From the NCBI RefSeq assembly GCF_000938255.1, contig NZ_JYMR01000017.1, forward strand, positions 124,001 through 188,000: DNA of 64,000 bases, given 5' to 3'. Positions 1-9,270 of the stretch are shown piece after piece; the first letter of the stretch is position 1; every line of letters starts with the position of its first letter. The stretch is from Bradyrhizobium sp. LTSP849 (GTDB taxonomy: Bacteria; Pseudomonadota; Alphaproteobacteria; Rhizobiales; Xanthobacteraceae). A model generated the notes under the pieces. That model made no database searches, had not been told where the DNA came from, and saw only the letters and a program-made list of their open reading frames with translations. The position numbers were made by a program, and so were the translations under genes.

Positions 1-2049
1 CTGGTGCAGGTGGTCAAGGAAGAGCGCGGCAACAAGGGCGCCGCGCTGACGACCTACCTCTCGCTCGCCGGCCGCTATGCCGTCCTGATGCCGAACACCG
101 CCCGCGGCGGCGGCATCAGCCGCAAGATCACCAGCGCACAGGATCGCTCTCGTCTTAAGGAGGTCGTGCAGGATCTCGACGTGCCCGAGGGCATGGGCAT
201 CATCCTGCGCACCGCCGGCGCCGCACGTACCAAGCCCGAGATCAAGCGTGACTTCGAGTACCTGATCCGGATGTGGGAGACGGTGCGCGACCTGACGCTG
301 CAATCACAGGCCCCGACGCTGGTCTATGAGGAAGGCTCGCTGATCAAGCGCTCGCTGCGCGACCTCTACAACAAGGAAATCGACGAAATCTCGGTTGCCG
401 GTGACTCCGGCTACCGCGAAGCGCGCGACTTCATGAAGATGCTGATGCCCGCCAATGTCAGCGCAGTGAAGCAGTATCGCGACGGCCAGCCGCTGTTCTC
501 GCGGATGGGCGTCGAAAGCCAGCTGGATGCGATGTTCTCGCCGACCGTGCAACTGCGCTCCGGCGGCTACATCGTCATCAACCAGACCGAGGCACTCGTC
601 TCGATCGACGTCAACTCCGGCCGCTCGACCCGCGAGCACCATATCGAGGACACCGCGCTCAAGACCAATCTGGAAGCGTCCGAAGAGGTCGCCCGCCAGC
701 TTCGCCTGCGCGACCTCGCCGGCCTGATCGTCATCGACTTCATCGACATGGACGAGAAGCGCAACAACCGCGCGGTCGAGCGCAAGCTGTCCGATTGCCT
801 GAGGCAGGATCGCGCGCGCATCCAGGTCGGCCGTATCTCGCATTTCGGCCTCTTGGAGATGTCGCGCCAGCGCATCCGCGCCAGCGTGCTGGAATCCTCG
901 ACCGATCCCTGCCCGCATTGCGGCGGCACCGGCCACGTCCGCTCGGTGTCCTCGGTTGCGCTCCAGCTCCTACGCGGCCTCGAAGAAATCCTGATGAAGG
1001 GCGCGACCCACAATCTCGTGGTCCGCACCCGCACTGACGTCGCGCTCTATGTGCTGAACCACAAGCGCGGTCATCTGCGCGACCTCGAAAACGGCTTCAA
1101 GGTCACCCTGGCGGTCATCGCCGACCCAAGCGTCAGCGGACCGCAAGCTTACCTCATCGACCGTGGCGAACAGGTGCATACGCTCGAAGCTGCCAAGGCG
1201 CTGCTCGCGGCGCAGGCTGCCGCAAGCCCGCCGCCGTTGGTCGAAGAAGCCTATGACGACGAGGAGTTCGATCCGGAGCTTGAATCCGAGGTCGAGACCG
1301 AGGAAACCGAAGGTCTTGCCGAGGAGCAAGCTGCCGGCGAAGCAGCGCCCGATCAGGACGGTCAGCGCCGCAAGCGGCGCCGGCGTCGTCGCGGTCGCGG
1401 CGGCCCGCGCGAGGGCGAGCCTCGCGAGGATGGCGCGCCCGCATTGGCCGAAGGGGCCGTTGCAACCGGCGAGACAGACGAGGATGCCGAGTCCGAGCCG
1501 GAGGGCGAGGATCAGGCGGGTCAGGCCCGTGGCGAGCAGGAAGGCGCGAGTGATCGCCGCCGCCGGCGTGGTCGCCGTGGCGGACGCCGTCGGCGCGGTG
1601 GTGGCGAGGAAGGTCTCGCCGGCTCCATTGGCGACGAGCTCAGCGCCAATGCGCCGCCGGAAGCGACCGATGCGGTCGCCGATTTCGACGGGTCGGGCGG
1701 CGAGACTGCGCCCTCGATTGCGCATTCCGAAGACATCAACATCGTCGAGCCGCTGGTCGCTCAGCCTGAGCCACGCACCGAATCGCAAGCCACAGCGGCG
1801 GCCCAGCCTGAGCCTGCGGTTGCAGAGGAAGAACCCGCCGACGACAAGGCCGCGCGGCGCCGCTCCACGGTCCGGGAGAAGGTGAGCTTCCTGTCGAGCA
1901 GCCAGCGCGAGCCCGCAGCACCGGTTGCATCAGCGCCGGAGCCGGCTGCTACGCCAACGCCTGAGCCTGCACCGGAAGCTGCGGCCGAAACATCGACCGC
2001 GCCGCGTCGCGCCGGTTGGTGGTCACGCCGTTTCGGCGGCGGCGAATAG
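1..2049 (+). CDS. rne: Ribonuclease E, 3' part (5' end outside window)
   Basis: Endoribonuclease that starts mRNA decay and processes rRNA. The frame is open from base 1, so the N-terminal S1 domain is cut off. About 680 residues are visible. The catalytic DNase I-like part carries VSIDVNSGR and IVIDFIDMD, which hold the two metal-binding Asp residues, followed by the zinc-link CPHCGGT. After residue ~400 the chain turns acidic, then has two arginine-rich blocks (near 455-470 and 520-535) of the kind that bind RNA. The very end, AGWWSRRFGG, matches the GWW motif that in Caulobacter RNase E docks polynucleotide phosphorylase (known for that family). A hairpin terminator follows 14 bases after the stop. 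Identity is very secure; only the start is missing. Confidence 0.97.
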   Translation: MVQVVKEERGNKGAALTTYLSLAGRYAVLMPNTARGGGISRKITSAQDRSRLKEVVQDLDVPEGMGIILRTAGAARTKPEIKRDFEYLIRMWETVRDLTLQSQAPTLVYEEGSLIKRSLRDLYNKEIDEISVAGDSGYREARDFMKMLMPANVSAVKQYRDGQPLFSRMGVESQLDAMFSPTVQLRSGGYIVINQTEALVSIDVNSGRSTREHHIEDTALKTNLEASEEVARQLRLRDLAGLIVIDFIDMDEKRNNRAVERKLSDCLRQDRARIQVGRISHFGLLEMSRQRIRASVLESSTDPCPHCGGTGHVRSVSSVALQLLRGLEEILMKGATHNLVVRTRTDVALYVLNHKRGHLRDLENGFKVTLAVIADPSVSGPQAYLIDRGEQVHTLEAAKALLAAQAAASPPPLVEEAYDDEEFDPELESEVETEETEGLAEEQAAGEAAPDQDGQRRKRRRRRRGRGGPREGEPREDGAPALAEGAVATGETDEDAESEPEGEDQAGQARGEQEGASDRRRRRGRRGGRRRRGGGEEGLAGSIGDELSANAPPEATDAVADFDGSGGETAPSIAHSEDINIVEPLVAQPEPRTESQATAAAQPEPAVAEEEPADDKAARRRSTVREKVSFLSSSQREPAAPVASAPEPAATPTPEPAPEAAAETSTAPRRAGWWSRRFGGGE

Positions 2050-2063
2050 AACGAACACGCAAT

Positions 2064-2094
2064 AAAAAAACGCCCGGCCTGGCCGGGCGTTTTT
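2064..2094. terminator. Intrinsic terminator after rne, probably bidirectional
   Basis: Stem cgcccgg (2071-2077) pairs with ccgggcg (2083-2089) around loop cctgg. It is preceded by a run of A and followed by a run of T, so it could stop transcription from either side. Confidence 0.85.
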
Positions 2095-2122
2095 CGTTTC
2101 ACGGCTCGCCAAAACGCTAAAA

Positions 2123-2220
2123 CATGATCCGGAAAAGTGCGCAGCGGTTTTCCGAAAAGATCATGCTCAAACAATGATCTAAAGCGCGATGGCGATTCAT
2201 CCTAATCGCATAGCGCTTTA
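2123..2220. repeat. Pair of palindromic intergenic repeats
   Basis: Two adjacent inverted repeats. In the first (2123-2165) the arms catgatc/gatcatg enclose cggaaaa/ttttccg. In the second (2180-2220) the arms taaagcgc/gcgcttta enclose gatggcgatt/aatcgcat. The second palindrome contains the stop codon of the XRE-cupin gene. I recall this kind of catgatccggaaaa element as widespread in rhizobial genomes; its role is unknown. Confidence 0.75.
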
Positions 2221-2898
2221 GGACGGCAGTTCGTCATCGCCAAGCGGCGCCACGTCGCGCGATGCGATCTGGCGGAGCTGGTCGTAGAGATCGGGCGCCT
2301 CGCTGGTGCACAGACAAACCCCCTTGGCGGACGGTGCCTCCCCGGCGTTGAGGTAGGCGTGGCCCATGGTGCTGTCGATGTAGATGCCGTCGCCCTCGTC
2401 GAGGATCTCCGGCGCGTAGAACTCGGTGTGGACGGCCACGCGTCCGCTCGTCACCAGAAAATACTCCTCGCCGCCATGCCGCAGCAGCGGCCCGAACTCG
2501 TCCAGCGAGCGCGCGCGGACTTCGGCCACAATCGGCACCATGCGTTTGCCGATCAGGTCGGTGCATTGATAGGTGTAGGTGTAGAATTTCGTGGTGATGA
2601 TCTGCCCCTGCCCGCCGCGGCTGATGCTCCGCCGCGCGGTGACCGGCCGGCCCTGTGCAGGGGCCGCAACCGCAGGATTGAACAGCTCCGCGATCTCCAT
2701 CTTCAGGCCCGAGGTGAGCTGAAGCAGCTTATCGTAGGTCAGCGACATCAGGCCGTTCTCGACCTTGGACAAGGTCGACAGCGCCATGCCCGTCCGCTCC
2801 GCCACCTGCTTGAGCGTCAGGCCGCGCGCCTGGCGGGCGGCCTTGAGGCATTGGCCGAGCTGGGAATTGGCCCCTTCGGGCGTCGTGATCTCGCTCAT
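2218..2898 (-). CDS. XRE-family regulator with C-terminal cupin domain
   Basis: Predicted DNA-binding regulator of 226 residues. An XRE helix-turn-helix lies at about residues 14-68 (LKAARQARGLTLKQVAERTG followed by ALSTLSKVENG). A cupin_2 sensor fold fills residues ~120-200 (HGGEEYFLVTSGRV, then DEGDGIYIDSTMGH). Regulators of this build, such as PuuR, often sense a small metabolite and control neighbouring catabolic genes. Here the gene is divergent from the amidase-MFS-oxidase operon, with 209 bases between them, so control of that operon is the likely role (inference). The ATG start at 2898 puts the HTH at the usual distance from the N-terminus. Confidence 0.85.
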   Translation of the reverse strand: MSEITTPEGANSQLGQCLKAARQARGLTLKQVAERTGMALSTLSKVENGLMSLTYDKLLQLTSGLKMEIAELFNPAVAAPAQGRPVTARRSISRGGQGQIITTKFYTYTYQCTDLIGKRMVPIVAEVRARSLDEFGPLLRHGGEEYFLVTSGRVAVHTEFYAPEILDEGDGIYIDSTMGHAYLNAGEAPSAKGVCLCTSEAPDLYDQLRQIASRDVAPLGDDELPS

Positions 2899-3107
2899 GC
2901 AGCAATCCTATCACGTCGCTCGGAAAAACTATTGGCCGATCCATCTAATCTTTTCGGCGTAACGCACATCCAGATACCTCCTGCGGCGACAGTCTGAGCA
3001 TCCGAGCCAGGATTTGCGCATGAAATGGCCGGATTTGGCGAAAATTGGTGCTGGAACGCACTTTCCGATATGCTAAATCATTTTCACAATCTGAAAGGAG
3101 CTGGCGT

Positions 3108-4604
3108 TTGTCAGGACTTTGCGACACGAGCGCCGTTGAGCTGCGCCGTCTGCTGGCCGCGCGGACGATCTCGCCCGTCGAGCTGCTCGACGCCTGCCTG
3201 TCGCGCATCGCCACGACCAATGCCGCCGTCAATGCGGTCGTGACGCTCGACGAACCGGGCGCGCGTGCCGCGGCCAAGGTGGCTGAAGCCGCCATCCAGC
3301 GCGGGGAGGAAGGTGGCGCGCTGCACGGGCTCCCTGTCCTCATCAAGGATACCCAGGACACCGCCGGGATGCGCTCCACCTATGGCAGCCCGCTGTTGCG
3401 CGACAATATACCCGCCGCCGACCAGGGCTCGGTCGCGCGGCTGCGCGCAGCCGGTGCCATCATCTTCGGCAAGACCAACACGCCGGAATGGGCGGCGGGC
3501 GGCAACACCCGCAACCCTGTTTTCGGCGCGACCGGCAATCCCTTCGATCCCATGCGCTCGGCGGCCGGCTCCTCCGGCGGCTCGGCGGTGGCACTCGCCT
3601 GCGGCATGGCCCCGCTCGCCTCGGGCTCCGACACCGGCGGGTCATTGCGCAATCCGGCAGGCTTCTCCGGCATCGTCGGCATGCGCCCCTCCTACGGCCT
3701 CGTGGCCAGCGAAAAGCGTGCCTTCGGCTGGTCCAATTTGTCGACCGACGGCCCGATGGCGCGCAATGTCGCCGACACCGCGCTGATGCTGTCGGTGTTG
3801 GCGAGCGACGATGTCCGCGATCCGCTCGCCTACACGCTGCCGGGCGAGCCCTTGCGCGGACGCGCTGAGCGCTGGACCGCGCCGCGTCCCGCAGACCTCG
3901 GCAAGCTACGTCTCGCCTTCACTGAGGATTTCGGCTTCGCACCGACCGAGCAGGCCATCCGCCGCGTCTTCCGCGATCGCGTGAAAAAGCTTGCGCCGTT
4001 GTTCGCCGAATGCCGCGAGGCCACGCCGGACTGCTCAGGCGCCGACGATGCCTTCGCCGTGCTGCGCGCGGGCCTGTTCCTGGCGATGCACGGCAAGAAC
4101 TATAAAGAGCGGCCGGAGATGCTCGGTCCGAATGTCCGCGCCAATGTCGAGGAAGGCCTGAGCTACACACTCGAAGACCACGGGCGCGCCGCGACGACGC
4201 AGACGCGAATCTATCGCGCCTACCAGACCTTCTTCGCAAGCTGCGACGTGCTGATCAGCCCGACCATCACGCTGAGCCCGCGGCCCTGGTCGGAGCTCTA
4301 TCCGGCCGAGATCGACGGCGTGCCGACAAAATCCTACTTCCACTGGCTCGCGCTCGCCTATGCCGTCACGCTTCCCGGCCACCCCGCGATCAGCATTCCG
4401 CTCGGCCGCGATGAAGCCGGCCTGCCCTTCGGTCTCCAGATCGTCGGCCCGCGCGGTGGCGACGCCATCGTGCTTGCCGTTGCCGCGAGCATCGAGGCTG
4501 CGCTCGCCGGCGATGCGCAATTGTGCCGGCCGGTGCCCGACCTGGCGCAACTCGCCGTGGCGCCACCGCTGTCGGCCGCGCCGGGCTTCCTCACCTGGGA
4601 ATAG
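3108..4604 (+). CDS. Amidase (amidase signature family)
   Basis: Hydrolyses a carboxamide to acid and ammonia; substrate unknown. The 498-residue product shows the Ser-cisSer-Lys triad of the family: Lys in PVLIKDTQD, the cis-Ser in AGSSGGSAVA and the nucleophile Ser in SDTGGSLRNPAG. I chose TTG at 3108 because AAAGGAG (3094-3100) sits seven bases upstream and translation then begins SGLCDTSAVELRRLL, the usual family N-terminus; an upstream start at 3045 adds 21 residues with no resemblance to the family. The MFS gene begins about 50 bases downstream, so this is probably the first gene of a three-gene operon. Confidence 0.9.
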   Translation: MSGLCDTSAVELRRLLAARTISPVELLDACLSRIATTNAAVNAVVTLDEPGARAAAKVAEAAIQRGEEGGALHGLPVLIKDTQDTAGMRSTYGSPLLRDNIPAADQGSVARLRAAGAIIFGKTNTPEWAAGGNTRNPVFGATGNPFDPMRSAAGSSGGSAVALACGMAPLASGSDTGGSLRNPAGFSGIVGMRPSYGLVASEKRAFGWSNLSTDGPMARNVADTALMLSVLASDDVRDPLAYTLPGEPLRGRAERWTAPRPADLGKLRLAFTEDFGFAPTEQAIRRVFRDRVKKLAPLFAECREATPDCSGADDAFAVLRAGLFLAMHGKNYKERPEMLGPNVRANVEEGLSYTLEDHGRAATTQTRIYRAYQTFFASCDVLISPTITLSPRPWSELYPAEIDGVPTKSYFHWLALAYAVTLPGHPAISIPLGRDEAGLPFGLQIVGPRGGDAIVLAVAASIEAALAGDAQLCRPVPDLAQLAVAPPLSAAPGFLTWE

Positions 4605-4654
4605 ATCCATAAGCAGGCCAGGACCGCCGGGGCGCCAGCAGATCGGAGTTGAGC

Positions 4655-5881
4655 ATGACCGACTTGTCGAGCCGCAAGACCAGCATCATCGCGTTCGTCC
4701 TGCTCTATATCGCCTATTGCATCTCCTACATCGACCGCGCGGCGATCTCGCTGGCGCTGGCGCAGATCGGCAAGGACTTCAATCTCCAGGCCGCCGATCT
4801 CGGCATCGTCATCAGCGCGTTTTTCTTAGGTTATGCCGCGATGCAGGTGCCGGGCGGATGGCTCTCCGACCGCTTCGGCTCGAAATATGTGGTGATCGTC
4901 ACCATCGTGATGTGGTCGCTGTTTACGGCCTTCACCAGCCTCGCCTGGTCCCTGACCTCGCTGATCGCGATCCGCTTCATCTTCGGCATCGCCGAGGGTG
5001 CCTTTCCGCCGGCGAGCATTCGCGCCATCGCGGAGGTGTTCAAGAAGGACAGCCGGCCAAAAATGGCGGCGCTGCTGTTGTCGTCGAACTATGCCGGCAG
5101 CATGGTCGCACCGCTGATCATGGCGCCGCTGATCCTCTGGCTCGGCTGGCGTCATGCCTTCAACACGATCGGCATTGCAGGCATCGTCTTCGCGGTGATC
5201 TATTTCGTCTTCGTCCCGTATCTCGGCCGCTCGGGCCAGACCAAAGCGGGCGCGGCGGCGAAGCCCGAAAGCCGCGCGCCGATGCGCGAGCTCATGAAGA
5301 ATCCGCTGCTGTGGCAGCTGATGGTGGTGTGGTTTGGTCTCAGCTGCGTCAACAAGGGCCTGGATTCCTGGATGCCGCTCTATCTGCTCCAGCAGCGCGG
5401 GCTCGATCTCAAGACCGTCGGCATCGTGGCGCCGATCCCGTTCGTGATGGCAACGATCGCGACCGCGATCGGCGGCTGGGTGATGACGACGTTCTTTGAC
5501 GAGCGCGAAAAATATCTCCTGATCGGCAGCTCCGCGTTGACCGGCATCTTCCTCTACGCCATGTACAAGGCGGAGACGATCACGGTGCTGATCGCCTACC
5601 AGTCACTGGTCTATTTCTTCAAATCCTTCGTGCTGGCCGCTGTGGTTGCGCTTCCGACAAAACTGCTCCGCGACGACCAGATCGGATCGGGCGTCGGCAT
5701 GGTCAATCTCGGCGGCCAGAGCGCCGGCTTCGTCGCACCGGCGGCGATAGGCTTCATCGTAACCGGAACCGGATCGTTCGATGCAGCCTTCGGCTTCCTG
5801 GTGGCGATGACGGCGCTGTCCGTCGTCGTCGCCACAACCATCAACACGGCGCAGCCCAGGCTTGCGCAGCAACCGGCCTGA
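4655..5881 (+). CDS. MFS transporter, anion:cation symporter-like
   Basis: Inner-membrane permease of 408 residues with about 12 hydrophobic segments. The loop between TM2 and TM3 has the MFS signature GWLSDRFGSK, and TM1 includes YIDRAAISLA, typical of the ACS branch that imports organic anions. The ATG at 4655 has GGAG six bases upstream. The amidase precedes it and the FAD oxidoreductase follows after 14 bases, so it probably imports the substrate for those enzymes (inference). Substrate cannot be read from sequence. Confidence 0.88.
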   Translation: MTDLSSRKTSIIAFVLLYIAYCISYIDRAAISLALAQIGKDFNLQAADLGIVISAFFLGYAAMQVPGGWLSDRFGSKYVVIVTIVMWSLFTAFTSLAWSLTSLIAIRFIFGIAEGAFPPASIRAIAEVFKKDSRPKMAALLLSSNYAGSMVAPLIMAPLILWLGWRHAFNTIGIAGIVFAVIYFVFVPYLGRSGQTKAGAAAKPESRAPMRELMKNPLLWQLMVVWFGLSCVNKGLDSWMPLYLLQQRGLDLKTVGIVAPIPFVMATIATAIGGWVMTTFFDEREKYLLIGSSALTGIFLYAMYKAETITVLIAYQSLVYFFKSFVLAAVVALPTKLLRDDQIGSGVGMVNLGGQSAGFVAPAAIGFIVTGTGSFDAAFGFLVAMTALSVVVATTINTAQPRLAQQPA

Positions 5882-5895
5882 CAGGAGTTTTGCCG

Positions 5896-7128
5896 ATGCA
5901 AAGCGCAATCGTTCTCGGCGGTGGCATGGTAGGCGTGGGTGCGGCGTTGCATCTGAAGCAGCGCGGCTGGTCGGTCACGCTCGTCGACCGCAGGGAGCCG
6001 GGCCGCGAGACCAGCTACGGCAATGCCGGGATGATCCAGGCGGAGGCGGTGCGGCCCTATCCGATGCCGCGCGACCTCGCCACGCTCCTGAAGATCGCGA
6101 CCGGCCGCACCAACGACGTGCGCTACAGCTTCTCGTCGCTTCATCGCCACGTCGAGCCCCTGCTCCGGTATTGGTGGCATTCGGCGCCGAAGCGGCATCG
6201 CGAAGCTATCGAGGCCTGGGCGCGCCTGATCGCCTATGCGACGCCCGAGCATGACATCCTGATCCGCGAGGCCCATGCAGACAATCTGATCCGCCGCGCC
6301 GGTTATCGCGCGCTCTTTCGCGATCCGGCTGCGTTGGACCACTCGATCAAGGACGCCGAACAAGACCGCCGCGAATTCGGCGTGAATTTTCGCGTGCTGT
6401 CAGGCAGCGAGCTCAACAAGGCCGAGCCGATCCTGCGCGACGATCTGCCCGGCGCCATCCACTGGCTCGACACCTGGACCGTGTCCGATCCCGGCGCGCT
6501 GGTCACGGCCTACGCTGACCTCTTCCTGCGCCTCGGCGGCACAATCGTGCTCGGCGATGCTCAGTCGCTGCAACAGACTGCGACCGGCTGGTCTGTCGCT
6601 ACGGACCAGGGACGCATCGATGCTGCGGCGGCCGTCGTGACGCTCGGGCCGTGGTCGCCCGATCTGTTGCACAAATTCGGCTATCGCATCCCCCTGGTGC
6701 GCAAGCGCGGCTATCACATGCACTACAGCGGCGGCGCGTCGCTCGATCTGCCTCTGGTCGACAAGGGCCGCGGCTACGCCATGGGCCCGATGGCCAAGGG
6801 CATCCGCATCACCACCGGTGCCGAGCTGACGGGACCGGATGCGCTGGCAACGCCGGTGCAACTCGCAAGCGCCGAGGCCTCGGCGCGCGAGCTGCTCGAC
6901 CTCGGCAAGCGCGCCGAGCCGGAGCCGTGGTTCGGCACCCGCCCCTGCACGCCCGACATGGTGCCGGTGCTCGGCCCCGCCCCACGCCACCGCGGCCTCT
7001 GGATGAATTTTGGCCACGGTCACCAGGGCTTTACGCTGGGGCCCGCGACCGGACGCCTGCTCGCGGAGATGATGAGCGGCGAGACACCGTCGATCGATCC
7101 GACGCCGTACCGGCCGGAGCGGTTCTAG
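5896..7128 (+). CDS. FAD-dependent amino acid oxidoreductase, DadA-like
   Basis: 410-residue flavoprotein of the D-amino acid oxidase/glycine oxidase superfamily. The Rossmann dinucleotide motif VLGGGMVGVGAALHL is at residues 5-20. The C-terminal half carries RPCTPDMVPVLGPAP and WMNFGHGHQGFTLGPATG, the conserved FAD-closing motif of DadA-type enzymes. It would oxidatively deaminate a D-amino or N-substituted amino acid, fitting an operon with an amidase and a permease. The ATG at 5896 has GGAG eight bases upstream. Its stop overlaps the stop of the convergent TPR gene. Confidence 0.9.
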   Translation: MQSAIVLGGGMVGVGAALHLKQRGWSVTLVDRREPGRETSYGNAGMIQAEAVRPYPMPRDLATLLKIATGRTNDVRYSFSSLHRHVEPLLRYWWHSAPKRHREAIEAWARLIAYATPEHDILIREAHADNLIRRAGYRALFRDPAALDHSIKDAEQDRREFGVNFRVLSGSELNKAEPILRDDLPGAIHWLDTWTVSDPGALVTAYADLFLRLGGTIVLGDAQSLQQTATGWSVATDQGRIDAAAAVVTLGPWSPDLLHKFGYRIPLVRKRGYHMHYSGGASLDLPLVDKGRGYAMGPMAKGIRITTGAELTGPDALATPVQLASAEASARELLDLGKRAEPEPWFGTRPCTPDMVPVLGPAPRHRGLWMNFGHGHQGFTLGPATGRLLAEMMSGETPSIDPTPYRPERF

Positions 7129-9209
7129 CCCTCGGCTGTCGCGGCGAGGACTGCGAGCGCAGCCGACAGACGCATCAGGGGATCGTCCCATTCGCGTGGC
7201 CTGCGCTGGCGGAACAGCCGCATGGTCGGATACCAGGGGCTATCCTCGCGATCGCGCAGCCAGCGCCAGTCGAGCGCGTAAGGCGTGAGCATCCACACCG
7301 GACGGCCGAGCGCGCCGGCGAGGTGCGCGACTGACGTGTCGACGGCGATGACGAGATCGAGCGCCGCGACGGCTGCCGCCGTATCGGCGAAATCGCCGAG
7401 CATGGGCGCGAGATCGATGACGTCGTTACGAAGCGCCGCCAGCACCTCGCCATCCTCGGGGCGCGGCTCCTTTTGCAGGCTGTAGAGCTGCACGCCCGGC
7501 ATGACGAGGCGCGGCAGCACGGCCTCGGCCGACAGCGATCGCTGCCGGTCGCCCTTGTGCCTGGGATTGCCGGCCCAGGCCACGCCGACCTTGAGCCCTG
7601 CCACGCGACCAAGCGCGGCACGCCAGCGCAACAATTTTTCGCAATCCGGATGAAGATACGGAATGTCCGCGGGCAGATTATCGAGCGTGGTGCCAAAAAT
7701 GCGCGGCAGACTCATCAGCGGCAGTTGCAGATCGAACGGCGGCAGCACTTCGCCGCGCGGGATCACGGTGACATCGGGCAGCTGCCGCAGCAGCGAGGCG
7801 AGCGCGGGCTGCACCTGCAAAATGATCTTGCCGCCCTTCCCCGTCACCATCGGCAGATAGCGCACGAAATGCAGGGCATCGCCGAGGCCGTATTCAGCCA
7901 ACACCAGCAATGTGCGACCTTCGAGCGGCTCACCCTGCCATTCCGGCTCGTTGAAGGTCGGATCGCCGTCCGACAGCGTCTTGCATTTGCGGCGCCACCG
8001 ATACGCTTCGAACCCCTCGGCAAAATGACCGTTCATCAGCAGGAAATGCGCGTGGTTGTATTGCGCGAGCGGCTGCTCCGGAGCGAGCGCAACTGCGCGG
8101 GCCGAGACCGTGAGCGCCTCGTCGAGCTCGCCGGCATTGCGCAGCGCGACCGCAAGATTGGCGTAGCCCTTTGCATAGGCGGGATCGGCTGCAACAGCGC
8201 AGCGATGTGCAGCAACGGCGTCAGCGACGCGCTCCTGCTTCTCGAAGATGATGCCGAGATTGGTATAGGCCGGTGCGTGATCGAGCTTGAGCAGCAATGC
8301 CTGCTCACAGGCCGCAACGGCATCGTCGAGCGCGCCGAGGTCGGAGAGGCAGGCACCGAGATTGGTGGCGATCATGTGATCGGCAGGATCGAGCGCGAAT
8401 GTTTGCCGGTAGATCTCGGCAGCCTCGTGCAGATGACGGGCTTCGTGCAGGACGAGGCCAAGCAGGCGCAGCGCCGCGATATTGTCCGGCACCAGCAAGA
8501 TAGCGCGCCGGTATTGGACGATGGCGTCCTCGAGCAACCCATGCCGATAGAGCGCGGCGCCGAGATTGCAGAGCAGTCCGACATCATCCGGATCGACTTC
8601 CAAGCCGCGACGATAGGCGGCCACGGCCTCGCCGAGCCTGTTCTGGTCAGCAAGGACGTTGCCGAGATTGAGCCAGACGCCGTGATAGGCCGGCTCCCGC
8701 GCGATCACGGCGCGATAGGCGTCCTCCGCCTCGGCCAGCCGCCCCTGCTCCGCAAGCGCGACGGCGAGGTTGAAGCAGGCCCGCGTCAGATGGGCATCGA
8801 GCGCGATCGCGCGGCGATAGGCGGCCTCGGCCTCATCGAAGCGCGACAGCTCGCCGAGCGCCACGCCGAGCTTGTTGTGCAGACCGGCATCGTTCCCCTG
8901 CCGGCGAAGCGCGCGCTGGAACGCCGCCACCGCGCCCGCGTGTTCTCCTTTCACGGCGAGTGCGTCCCCCAGTGTGACCAGCGCCGGCGCGTGGTCGGGA
9001 TCGATGTCGAAGACGCGATTGAGCAGCGCGGCGCCGTCGGCGGCACGGTCGGTGACGAAGGCTGCCACGGCGGCCAGATGCAGCGCCGGCACATGATCCG
9101 GCTCTGCCTTCAAAACCTCCGCGCAGAGCGCATCCGCCTGATCCGGCCGACCCGCCGAAAAATGCTCCGCCGCCTCCAGCACAATCCGATTCACAGCCGT
9201 ATTGCCCAC
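7125..9209 (-). CDS. TPR protein with C-terminal glycosyltransferase-like domain
   Basis: About 694 residues. Residues 1-400 are a chain of tetratricopeptide repeats (recurring pattern of the type AEAAYRRAIALDP). The C-terminal 270 residues resemble the GT9/GT41-like domain found after TPRs in bacterial proteins: LAEYGLGDALHFVRYLPM, VGVAWAGNPRHKGDRQRS, VQLYSLQKE and VIAVDTSVAHLAGALGRPVW. That architecture suggests a sugar transferase acting on a protein or envelope glycan, but no acceptor is evident. I chose GTG at 9209 because translation upstream is antisense to the next gene and not protein-like. The exact start is uncertain. Confidence 0.8.
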   Translation of the reverse strand: MGNTAVNRIVLEAAEHFSAGRPDQADALCAEVLKAEPDHVPALHLAAVAAFVTDRAADGAALLNRVFDIDPDHAPALVTLGDALAVKGEHAGAVAAFQRALRRQGNDAGLHNKLGVALGELSRFDEAEAAYRRAIALDAHLTRACFNLAVALAEQGRLAEAEDAYRAVIAREPAYHGVWLNLGNVLADQNRLGEAVAAYRRGLEVDPDDVGLLCNLGAALYRHGLLEDAIVQYRRAILLVPDNIAALRLLGLVLHEARHLHEAAEIYRQTFALDPADHMIATNLGACLSDLGALDDAVAACEQALLLKLDHAPAYTNLGIIFEKQERVADAVAAHRCAVAADPAYAKGYANLAVALRNAGELDEALTVSARAVALAPEQPLAQYNHAHFLLMNGHFAEGFEAYRWRRKCKTLSDGDPTFNEPEWQGEPLEGRTLLVLAEYGLGDALHFVRYLPMVTGKGGKIILQVQPALASLLRQLPDVTVIPRGEVLPPFDLQLPLMSLPRIFGTTLDNLPADIPYLHPDCEKLLRWRAALGRVAGLKVGVAWAGNPRHKGDRQRSLSAEAVLPRLVMPGVQLYSLQKEPRPEDGEVLAALRNDVIDLAPMLGDFADTAAAVAALDLVIAVDTSVAHLAGALGRPVWMLTPYALDWRWLRDREDSPWYPTMRLFRQRRPREWDDPLMRLSAALAVLAATAEG

Positions 9210-9270
9210 GATACCGCCCGCCCCTTCGACGTCAGAGATGCGGGTTAAACGGGCAAGGTCGCAAATTCCG

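Noticed and set aside
7473..9248. 591-residue plus-strand frame over the TPR gene
   Set aside because: Shadow of the TPR repeats on the other strand; composition is unnatural and repeats follow the TPR periodicity.
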